DNA of 32,069 nucleotides from an uncultured bacterium (GTDB lineage: Bacteria > Verrucomicrobiota > Lentisphaeria > Victivallales > UBA1829): NCBI GenBank assembly GCA_900549415.1, contig URNX01000038.1, positions 1 to 32,069 on the forward strand, given 5' to 3'. Positions 1 to 6,573 of the stretch are shown here, piece by piece. The translations under genes were made by a program, and so were the position numbers. The notes beneath the pieces were generated by a model. That model did no database searches. It had not been told where the DNA came from and saw nothing but the letters and a program-made list of their open reading frames with translations. The number at the start of each line of letters is the position of its first letter. Position 1 is the stretch's first letter.

Positions 1-124
1 TGTGATAAGTCCTCTCGTTTTGTTTTGTTTTCAGGGAAGGTTAATAAAGCAGTTCGGAGAACTTATCACATTTTTTTGTCAATTCAAGAGCCTCCTCGCT
101 CCGGAACCCTTTGCGATTTTACAG

Positions 125-467
125 AAAATTCGTTACACAGACCCGAAAAGTCCAAAAACTGATAATTCCCTCTATTTTATCCCGAAGCGTCTTTGCCATT
201 GTTCTTAATTCAGGAATGCTCGTTTCCTCGGCGAGCTTTATCCAGCGATGAAAAGCGATTCTCGCATGGTAAGATGTTTGGGCTCTTGAATAAATGCCCG
301 CAAAGCCTCTTTTCTTTGAACATATACGCATCACCAAGCTCTTGGAATTCTTCTCGCATATTACGCAGAATGATTTTGTCTCTTCGACGGTCTTTGCCAT
401 AAACCTCAATAGTGGCAATGTCGGTCACTTTCCACTTCATCGCTGATTTTTTTGTTTTTGCCCTCAT
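125..467 (-). pseudogene. ISL3-family-like transposase remnant, C-terminal part, frameshifted
   Basis: Two minus-strand frames together resemble the C-terminal part of an ISL3-family transposase. One frame ends in a segment reading LGDAYMFKEK. The reading then shifts into a second frame with AFHRWIKLAEETSIPELRTM, continuing AKTLRDKIEGIISFW. In ISL3 enzymes a corresponding stretch (a kinase-like AYxLKE, a W at the start of a helix, then IPEL and AKT and an R-x-x-I/IL-x-Y/F-W) precedes the terminal TN..EG.NNKI block, which is not recognisable here. No N-terminal zinc-finger or DDE region, terminal inverted repeats or target duplication are visible. It is therefore a decayed fragment and not a functional insertion sequence. 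The family call is from motif memory and needs a profile search. Confidence 0.55.
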
Positions 468-643
468 CTATGGCAAAGATCGTCGATGAGCCGAAAAATG
501 TGGCGATTGAGATTCTGAAAAAATTGATTGCCGAACAAGTCTCCGTTTATCGTCGGACCAACGTTGTGAAATCGGAACTCTTTTCGGAAAAACTTCAGCG
601 GACACTACCGCGGATAACTGTTAATGAAAAGTCTAGAGTATAG
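467..643 (+). pseudogene. Type I restriction enzyme HsdR remnant (C-terminal DUF3387-like segment)
   Basis: About 57 codons read MAKIVDEPKNVAIEILKKLI and continue with AEQVSVYRRTNVVKSELFSE. This matches the C-terminal part of HsdR subunits, where the pattern is KN-A-E-LKKLL-DEI-x-R-x-RNVV-x-S-x-x-FSEML. The similarity weakens after FSEKLQRTL, and the end (TVNEKSRV) looks like a frame-slipped continuation. The motor and nuclease domains are absent, as are hsdM and hsdS. There is no ribosome binding site, so this is a leftover of a lost restriction-modification locus. It lies beside the transposase remnant, suggesting one decayed accessory island. Confidence 0.55.
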
Positions 644-868
644 CTATGAAAGTCGAGGAGAGTAATATTTTTAAGGATTTTGTATGGAATAGCTTATTTT
701 ATTGTTATGGTTTATCGATATGTTTATGGTTGGTATTGCAGATTGCATTCATTTCTTTATTCAAATTTGTTTAGTTTGTGGGAAAATAATAATCAATTAT
801 GGAAACAGGCTTTTTCAAGCCTCTGGCCTGTCAAATGTGCGCTAAAATATTTTTTCGTGCGGTCTGCA
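644..868. other. AT-rich non-coding spacer
   Basis: This stretch is clearly more AT-rich than the genes to its right. No credible coding sequence was found; the only long frame through it is antisense to prfA. It ends with a small hairpin that may terminate prfA (listed separately). Confidence 0.5.
805..824 (-). terminator. Possible prfA terminator hairpin
   Basis: AGGCTT at 807-812 pairs with AAGCCT at 817-822 around a four-base loop, about 45 bases past the prfA stop on the minus strand. The following minus-strand sequence has only GTTTCC, so the U-tract is weak. The position suits a prfA terminator, but confidence is modest. Confidence 0.35.
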
Positions 869-1969
869 TTACTTCGCGTGCGAGGCGAGAATGCTGTCGA
901 TCGCCTGTTTGCTCTCGACTTCAAGAATCGGAGTAAGAATCAGGTCGAGATTGCCTTCCATGAGCGACGGAAGGTCGTAGGCGGATACGCCGTAACGATG
1001 GTCGGTGATGCGGTTCTGGGGAAAATTGTAGGTGCGGATGCGCTCGCTGCGGTCGCCTGTGCCGACTTGCATCCGCTTCGACGCCGCATGGCGCGCGGCT
1101 TCCTCCCGGCGCTGAATTTCAAGCAGCTTAGCTTTCAGAATGCGGAGTGCAATCTCCCGGTTGCGGATCTGAGAACGCTCCTGCTGGCTCGCGACGACAA
1201 GTCCGCTCGGTTTGTGCACGATCCGCACGGCCGAATCCGTTCGGTTGACGTTCTGTCCGCCCGGTCCGGAGGAACGGAAGGTGGAAATCTCCAGGTCCTC
1301 ATGCCGTATTTCAATGTCGTCCGTTTCGTCCGCTTCGGGAAGAACCGAAACGGTGATGGTCGAGGTGTGGATGCGTCCGCCCGATTCGGTTGCGGGGACA
1401 CGCTGGACGCGGTGGACGCCGCTTTCAAACTTCATCAGAGAAAAAACATCGATTCCCGAAAGGGAGAATGTTGCCTCTTTGATGCCGCCGAGATCGCTGT
1501 CGGACTGGTCGAGCACTTCGGCGCGCCAGCCTTTTTTTTCAGCGAATTTGAGGTACATCCGGAACATTTCCGCCGCGAACAGAGCGGCCTCCTCGCCGCC
1601 CGCCGCCGGACGGATTTCGACGATGGTGTCGCGGGCGTCCGCGGAATCGCGCGGGATGAGGGCGATGGTGAGCTGCTGTTCGATTTCCTGCGATTTGCGT
1701 TCGAGCTCTGCAAGATCGGACTGCAGAAGTGCGAGGAAGTCAGGGTCGGTTTCGTGCTCAAGCAGTTCGCGGTTTTCACGGATCTGGTCAAGTGTCCGGT
1801 TCCAGAGGTCAAAAGAGCTGAAGATTCCGGCGAGACACTGCCGTTCCCGGGAGAGGGCTTTGCATTCCGCCGGCTTTGAGTAGATTTCCGGCGCGGCGAG
1901 CTTCTCTTCCAGTTCTGCAAAGCGCTCCTTCATGGAGTCGATGTGAACGGCAATGTCCTGCGGCTGCAT
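869..1969 (-). CDS. prfA: Peptide chain release factor 1 (RF1)
   Basis: RF1 recognises UAA and UAG stop codons and triggers hydrolysis of peptidyl-tRNA on the ribosome. The 366-residue product has the full family length. It carries the universal GGQ motif (residues 237-239, in SSGPGGQNVN), whose glutamine is normally methylated by PrmC. The stop-codon tripeptide is PAT (192-194, in RVPATES), which is the RF1 type and not the SPF of RF2. The conserved GDRSERIRTYNFPQ(x)RxTDHR block follows. The start fits the family N-terminus, but there is no Shine-Dalgarno sequence. A terminator hairpin ends only about a dozen bases upstream, so expression may depend on readthrough from rpmE or on an unrecognised signal. 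No prmC follows in this window. Confidence 0.97.
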   Translation of the reverse strand: MQPQDIAVHIDSMKERFAELEEKLAAPEIYSKPAECKALSRERQCLAGIFSSFDLWNRTLDQIRENRELLEHETDPDFLALLQSDLAELERKSQEIEQQLTIALIPRDSADARDTIVEIRPAAGGEEAALFAAEMFRMYLKFAEKKGWRAEVLDQSDSDLGGIKEATFSLSGIDVFSLMKFESGVHRVQRVPATESGGRIHTSTITVSVLPEADETDDIEIRHEDLEISTFRSSGPGGQNVNRTDSAVRIVHKPSGLVVASQQERSQIRNREIALRILKAKLLEIQRREEAARHAASKRMQVGTGDRSERIRTYNFPQNRITDHRYGVSAYDLPSLMEGNLDLILTPILEVESKQAIDSILASHAK

Positions 1970-1980
1970 AATCTGAACAC

Positions 1981-2034
1981 GAAAAACCCGTCCATGCCGG
2001 AAAGAAGAAACATTCCGGTTTGAGACGGGTTTCT
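1981..2034 (-). terminator. Rho-independent terminator between rpmE and prfA
   Basis: On the minus strand, AAACCCGTC (pairing positions 2032-2024) pairs with GACGGGTTT (1992-1984). An inner stem pairs CCGGAA (2018-2013) with TTCCGG (2002-1997). The outer stem runs into a U-rich tail (GGGTTTTTC). It follows the rpmE stop by about 15 bases and lies directly before the prfA start codon. Confidence 0.8.
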
Positions 2035-2047
2035 GTAAAAAGGGCGA

Positions 2048-2251
2048 TTACGCCTTTTTGCCGTAGCGCTTGTTGAACTTGTCAACGCGTCCGGCGATGT
2101 CAACCAGCTTCTGCTTGCCGGTGAAGAACGGGTGGCAATCGGCGCAGATGCCGACGCGCTGTTCTTTTCTCGTGGAGTTGATTTCCCAGACTTTTCCGCA
2201 AGCGCAGATGACTTTTGCGGGTCCGTAGTTCGGATGGATTCCTTCTTTCAT
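2048..2251 (-). CDS. rpmE: 50S ribosomal protein L31 (zinc-binding type)
   Basis: The 67-residue product matches bacterial L31 along its whole length, from MKEGIHPNY at the start to CHPFFTGKQKLVD and RVDKFNKRYG at the end. It is the C+ zinc form, with Cys16, Cys18, Cys36 and Cys39. L31 sits on the 50S central protuberance and bridges to the 30S head. Such zinc forms are usually the zinc-replete paralogue; no zinc-free copy is in this window. It has its own promoter upstream and a terminator downstream, and precedes prfA as in many bacteria. Confidence 0.97.
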   Translation of the reverse strand: MKEGIHPNYGPAKVICACGKVWEINSTRKEQRVGICADCHPFFTGKQKLVDIAGRVDKFNKRYGKKA

Positions 2252-2334
2252 TTTCGCAAACCTTGTTCTTATGGGTTATCTGTAATGCAGTTCTGTTTCC
2301 AAACGACAGCACAATGTGCGGTCGTGAAAACCAG

Positions 2335-2362
2335 AATATAGCACGTTTTTCCGGAATTTCAA
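2335..2362 (-). promoter_or_regulatory. Sigma70-type promoter of rpmE
   Basis: On the minus strand, TTGAAA (2362-2357) is followed after 16 bases by TATATT (2340-2335), about 85 bases before the rpmE start. The -35 box overlaps the stop codon of the upstream araC-type gene, so the two genes can be separately controlled despite their close spacing. Confidence 0.6.
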
Positions 2363-3249
2363 GTTTTCTCCGAAGATTTCGCCGATTTCCTGTATTCTCT
2401 CGGCGCCGCACCGTATTTTTTGCGGAACGCAGTCGAGAAGTAGTATGGCGATGAGTATCCGCTCCGCCAGCTGATCTCTTTCAGCGGCAGGTCGGTTGCG
2501 CTCAGCATTGAACGTGCAAACTCCAGACGCAGTCCGATCAGGTATTCCAGCGGGTGCTGCTGAAAGTGCCTCCGGAAGAGCCGGACAAGGGTTGGCTGGC
2601 TGACTCCCGCGTTCCGCGCAATTTCTTCCAGACGGACGGCGTTCTGGAAGGAGCTGTTCATGAAATCCAGCGCCCGGAGCAGCGACTCCGGATATGCGCG
2701 GCGCTCCGCATGAAACGCTTCGGATAAACGAAACAGCAGATCGTAGACTCCGCTTGCGACGAGCGGTTCGGTTCCGCGCTCCTTCCGGTCGAGCAGATTC
2801 AGAAGTGTGCGGATCCTCGATTCAAATTCCGCCGGATTCTCCGGTTTCAGATGACGCATTCCGGTCAGTTTCAGCGATTCCACAAGCGGGTCGAGCAGAG
2901 TCCCCGTGATGCAGAGAACGAGTTTGCGGTAGTAACGCTGTTCATCGGTGCGGAGTTTCGTTTCGGCGTTGTGATGGACCAGATAGAGTTCTCCCGCGCC
3001 GACTCTGCGGGCGATGCCGTCGTCCTCGTAAACGACGGTTCCGGCGAGCACCATTTCGACGGCGAGGTCGGGGTTGTGATTATGTTGGAAAAAGCAGGCT
3101 CCGTTGCGCTCGACGGTCAAACCGTTCCGCAGGTAAAGGCTCTGGGCTGCGAATGCGGAACTCGGCCAGATGTGGCATTGAATTTTTGCGGTCTGATAAT
3201 ACCCCGTGCTCCGCAGGTCCCCGTGTTCGTTGCGCAGAAGATCCGACAT
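2359..3249 (-). CDS. AraC-family transcriptional regulator
   Basis: The 296-residue protein has an N-terminal cupin-like sensing half followed by an AraC/XylS double helix-turn-helix over about the last 100 residues. The DNA-binding part shows the family pattern: LEEIARNAGVSQPTLVRLFR, then LRLEFARSMLS, KEISWRSGYSSPYYFSTAFR and FRKKYGAAPREYR. The start was placed at 3249 because an AGAGGA ribosome binding site precedes it; an upstream in-frame start at 3339 would add 30 atypical residues. It is divergent from the glycosidase locus that begins at 3357, so it most likely regulates that locus in response to a sugar. The ligand cannot be told from sequence. Confidence 0.9.
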   Translation of the reverse strand: MSDLLRNEHGDLRSTGYYQTAKIQCHIWPSSAFAAQSLYLRNGLTVERNGACFFQHNHNPDLAVEMVLAGTVVYEDDGIARRVGAGELYLVHHNAETKLRTDEQRYYRKLVLCITGTLLDPLVESLKLTGMRHLKPENPAEFESRIRTLLNLLDRKERGTEPLVASGVYDLLFRLSEAFHAERRAYPESLLRALDFMNSSFQNAVRLEEIARNAGVSQPTLVRLFRRHFQQHPLEYLIGLRLEFARSMLSATDLPLKEISWRSGYSSPYYFSTAFRKKYGAAPREYRKSAKSSEKT

Positions 3250-3297
3250 TTTAAATCCTCTTGATTGAAATTTAAATCTTTTTCCGTTTTTCCCCTC

Positions 3298-3326
3298 TTC
3301 ACTTTTTATTAAAAATAGCGTATAAT
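3298..3326 (+). promoter_or_regulatory. Sigma70-type promoter of the glycosidase locus
   Basis: TTCACT (3298-3303) lies 17 bases before a perfect TATAAT (3321-3326), about 30 bases ahead of the start codon at 3357. It sits in the divergent region shared with the AraC regulator. The weak -35 box fits activator dependence. Confidence 0.55.
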
Positions 3327-3356
3327 ATGGAAAAAGCAAACAGAAAAGGATCGATT

Positions 3357-5150
3357 ATGATGAAAACTCCGATGCTGGCGTACCGTCTGCCGTACGGAAA
3401 ATTTCTGCGCCGGGAATGGGAAACTCTGGAGTTTATGCGTGAGGCGGGAATCAACCTGGTCTGCATTTCTCCGATGAATACGGTGAATTCGGTCGGCGAT
3501 CCCTATTCCGATTATTCGCTGATCTGGAAATGGGACGAGGTTTACGATTTCGGCGTTCTGGACCGTCAGATTGAAGAGGTGCTGGCGCATCATCCCGCCG
3601 CACGGTTCCTGGTGACTGTGGACTTGAATACGCCGCTCTGGCTTGCACGGCGTTTGTCTCTGGATTCGTTCTACCGTCTGACCGATTGCATTCTTCATCC
3701 GCAGTGGAAGCCGCTGACGGAAGCGTATCTGATCGCGTTTCTGGATCACTGCGAACGGAAATGGGGTGACCGGATTGAAGGCTGCATCATTGCGTGCGGA
3801 CGGACCCTCGAATGGATTGAATGCCGCAACTTCGAACCTTCGGTCCGCAAGAACATCGCATTCCGTTCGTGGTGCCGGGAACGGAATCTGCCGCAGTATC
3901 CGGTTCCGCTGATCGACGGAGCGGAAAAACGTCTGCATGAATCCGTTTACGATCCCGCGAAGGAGGCGGAGTTTCCGGCATGGCTCCGGTTTCTCAATGA
4001 ACTGACGGCGGATCTGGTCATTTCGTTTATCTCGACGGCGCGGAAGCATATCCGGACGAGTGCGAAAATCGGAATTTTCTACGCGCATATCCGCAACATC
4101 GGGATCGGCGGACAGCTTGACTGCGAACGCGTGCTGGATACCGCTCCGCCCGATTTCGTGATCGGCGCCGCATGCAACCGTCCGGCGGATATCGGGTGCA
4201 ATTCCGGATACATCGGCGTGACGGAAATGCTTCGCCGCAGGAATATCGGGTTCATGTTTGAGTGCGATCGCATCACGAGCGAAGCCAACCTGAAAATGTC
4301 CGGATTCGTCACGCTTTCCGGCGGAATCTGGGAGGGTTGGAAGACGGAGGCGGATGACATTGCCGGATTGAAGCGCGAGCTCGGGATGGCGCTGGTCAAC
4401 CGTCTCTCCTTCTGGTTTTTCAACATCTGGGGCGGAATGTACCGGAGCGCCGGAACCCGCGCGCTCATCTGCCGCGCCGCGGAGGTGTGGAAAAAATATG
4501 CGCAGCTTTCAACCGGTTCCGCCGCTCAGATTCTGCTTGTGATTGATCCGGAAAGCAACTATTTCCTGCACAGCTGGAAGGAGATCGACCGCTACACATC
4601 GCTGGAAAACCGCATCTCCGCCGCCGGGCTTCCGGCTGATACGGCAACCGTGAGCGACCTGGAAACAATGGAGCTTTCACAATATAAAGTTGTGATTTTC
4701 CAGAATCTCGCCGTCATGAATTCCCGCAAGGAGGCTTTGCTGAAAAACAAAATCTGCAAAAACTGCCGGACGGTCATTTTGCTGAATACTCCGGGAATCG
4801 TATGGAACGGCGTTTATGCGGAGGCAAATCTGGAGCGCCTGACCGTCCGGAAGCAGGAAGAATGGACTCTTGTTCATGCCCGGAATACGGATCTGCTGAC
4901 GGAAGAGCGGATCCGGGAGCTGGCAAAAGCGGCAGGAGTGTTCTTCTGTTCCGAGGATGCCGCGTTCCATTGTTCGCGGGAACTGCTCGTCGTTCACAGC
5001 AAATCTGGCGGCGAACAGCGGGTGAATCTCCCGTTCCGCGCAAAACGGGTTGTTGAAATATTTGATGACCGGATCGTCGCCGCAGAAACCGACAGCTTTA
5101 CGGATCGGTTCAGCACTCCCGGAACAAACATTTACTATCTGGAACATTGA
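3357..5150 (+). CDS. GH42-like (beta-galactosidase-type) glycoside hydrolase, cytoplasmic
   Basis: The 597-residue protein has an N-terminal TIM-barrel region typical of GH42-like enzymes (EFMREAGINLVCISPM, later WLRFLNELTADLVISF). A C-terminal alpha/beta domain follows that resembles the trimerisation domain of GH42 beta-galactosidases (VVIFQNLAVM, NCRTVILLNTPGIV). Candidate catalytic residues are Glu152 (in GRTLEW, where canonical GH42 has a NEY-type motif) and Glu302 (in FMFECD); both assignments are inferred from spacing. No signal peptide is seen. The start at 3357 was chosen because AAAGGA precedes it by six bases; an upstream ATG at 3327 overlaps the promoter -10 region. It is the first gene of a locus divergent from the AraC regulator, so it probably acts on oligosaccharides taken into the cell. 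The substrate is unknown. Confidence 0.7.
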   Translation: MMKTPMLAYRLPYGKFLRREWETLEFMREAGINLVCISPMNTVNSVGDPYSDYSLIWKWDEVYDFGVLDRQIEEVLAHHPAARFLVTVDLNTPLWLARRLSLDSFYRLTDCILHPQWKPLTEAYLIAFLDHCERKWGDRIEGCIIACGRTLEWIECRNFEPSVRKNIAFRSWCRERNLPQYPVPLIDGAEKRLHESVYDPAKEAEFPAWLRFLNELTADLVISFISTARKHIRTSAKIGIFYAHIRNIGIGGQLDCERVLDTAPPDFVIGAACNRPADIGCNSGYIGVTEMLRRRNIGFMFECDRITSEANLKMSGFVTLSGGIWEGWKTEADDIAGLKRELGMALVNRLSFWFFNIWGGMYRSAGTRALICRAAEVWKKYAQLSTGSAAQILLVIDPESNYFLHSWKEIDRYTSLENRISAAGLPADTATVSDLETMELSQYKVVIFQNLAVMNSRKEALLKNKICKNCRTVILLNTPGIVWNGVYAEANLERLTVRKQEEWTLVHARNTDLLTEERIRELAKAAGVFFCSEDAAFHCSRELLVVHSKSGGEQRVNLPFRAKRVVEIFDDRIVAAETDSFTDRFSTPGTNIYYLEH

Positions 5151-5182
5151 AAACAAAATAAAAACGAAAGGCGGACAACATC

Positions 5183-5974
5183 ATGAACACTCATGTGACT
5201 CAAAGAAACATTTTCGGTTTCAAGCGTAAATCCAGCGGATTCACGCTTGTGGAACTCCTTGTGACAATTGCCGTGATCGCAATTCTTGCGGGGATGCTTC
5301 TTCCGGCTCTGAACAAGGCGCGGGAGAAGGGAATGGCGATTCAGTGTATCAACAATCAGAAACAATGCGGCACGGAGGTGATGATGTATGCCGGGGAAAA
5401 CGGCGATTTCTTTTCCACACGCCAGTTCGCCAAAGGATTCGGGACCTGGGCGGAAGAATTGCGGACTTTTCCCTTCGGTCCGGGAAACCGCGGCGGAAAC
5501 GACGAAGGCTACAAGGTTCTTCCCGGTTCGTTCTTCTGTCCGAAAATAAAAGAGAACGACCCCGAGTGGCCCGCCTCCTACACCTATGGCGTTTACGATG
5601 ATTTCGGCGGAACCTATGAAAAATATTTCGGTTCCCCGTATGTTTACGAATACACGGACAAGGCGTTTTCCGGATTCGACCTGAAGCGGCTTAAAAACGG
5701 CTCGTCTTATTTCCTGCTGACCGATTCCATTACCGTTGCAAGTTCCAACGCCGCCGCTGTCGGCAGGCAGGCCGCACGGCTCGGATGGGGAAGCGCAAAC
5801 AAATTCGGCATTCACCTGCGGCACATGGGGCAGACCAACATGCTGTTCGGCGACGGGCATGTCCAGGCTGTCTCGTTCCCCGCTCTGCAGACCGGTTATC
5901 ATCACGACCTGCGAAGCGCTTCGAAGGCTCCTCTTGAAATCTACCGCAGAGAAGATTACAAAGTCTCTTACTGA
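5183..5974 (+). CDS. Type II secretion/pilin-like pseudopilin with H-X9-DG C-terminus
   Basis: The 263-residue protein begins with a class III prepilin signal. Cleavage is expected after Gly19, before FTLVELLVTIAVIAIL, with the conserved glutamate at position +5 of the mature form (Glu24). The rest is a soluble extracytoplasmic domain. Near the end lies His214 followed nine residues later by Asp224-Gly225, the H-X9-DG signature of a pseudopilin family expanded in Lentisphaerae and Planctomycetes. The start has an AAAGGCGG ribosome binding site. Its position between two glycosidase genes suggests a surface or periplasmic role in handling the same polysaccharide, such as a substrate-binding pseudopilus tip. 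That role is inferred. Confidence 0.85.
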   Translation: MNTHVTQRNIFGFKRKSSGFTLVELLVTIAVIAILAGMLLPALNKAREKGMAIQCINNQKQCGTEVMMYAGENGDFFSTRQFAKGFGTWAEELRTFPFGPGNRGGNDEGYKVLPGSFFCPKIKENDPEWPASYTYGVYDDFGGTYEKYFGSPYVYEYTDKAFSGFDLKRLKNGSSYFLLTDSITVASSNAAAVGRQAARLGWGSANKFGIHLRHMGQTNMLFGDGHVQAVSFPALQTGYHHDLRSASKAPLEIYRREDYKVSY

Positions 5975-6006
5975 AAGTTAACAATATCCAGAAAGGAACG
6001 GAAATC

Positions 6007-6573
6007 ATGAAATTTACGGCACTTCTCACTCTGATCGGCGGACTCGCCCTTTGTGCGCAGGCGGACTCTTCTTTCCGGCTTGACATGAACGGCGATGCGG
6101 GAATGACCGTTTCCGCAGAGAGCGCTGGAATCAGACTCAAACCGCAGGGATGGAAAAAAGCCGACCTGCGCAAAGGCTGTCTTTACGGCGAAACGAAACT
6201 TCCGGATGATCGGAACACTTCTCTGAAAGTCCTTTTCCGCACAGACCGGAAGGGAACCGTCATTTTTGAATTTGCCGGAAGCTGGAATGATGATCCGGAA
6301 AAACGCAGTAAAACCATGCTTTTTGATGTTCAGGTGAATGGCAAATCCATTCCGGAAGGCGGTTTTTCCCGCGTCAAGACCGATGCGAAGAAGGGAATTA
6401 AACTGCCGCAGGGCTTTGTTTGCCGCGGTACTCCTGTGTATGCGCCTGCGGATGGAGGGAAAACGCCCGCATCGGTGCTGGTCGACCACGACAACCGTCT
6501 GATTCTCTATTTCAAGGCGGAAGCGGAAACCGATTATGTCATGGCAATCTCATGCAGAGGGACGGCGGAATGA
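6007..6573 (+). CDS. Small secreted protein, stand-alone copy of the N-terminal domain of the next gene
   Basis: The 188-residue product has a signal peptide (a hydrophobic stretch ending LALCAQA, likely cleaved before DSS) and one domain. That domain clearly parallels residues 18-180 of the following 1066-residue hydrolase. Shared blocks in the same order are FRLDxNG, KPQxWKK, LYGET, EFAGxWNDD, IPEGGF and HDNRLIL. The domain is not one I can name; its pattern of short strands suggests a beta-sandwich, possibly carbohydrate-binding. The stop overlaps the next start as ATGA, so translation is probably coupled. An AAAGGA site precedes the start. Confidence 0.75.
   Translation: MKFTALLTLIGGLALCAQADSSFRLDMNGDAGMTVSAESAGIRLKPQGWKKADLRKGCLYGETKLPDDRNTSLKVLFRTDRKGTVIFEFAGSWNDDPEKRSKTMLFDVQVNGKSIPEGGFSRVKTDAKKGIKLPQGFVCRGTPVYAPADGGKTPASVLVDHDNRLILYFKAEAETDYVMAISCRGTAE

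Noticed and set aside
680..1879. 399-codon plus-strand frame
   Set aside because: Its 3' two-thirds is the reverse complement of prfA, and the rest is AT-rich spacer.
3249..3339. Longer start for the AraC regulator
   Set aside because: The extension has no ribosome binding site, is AT-rich and overlaps the divergent promoter; the AGAGGA site fits the start at 3249.
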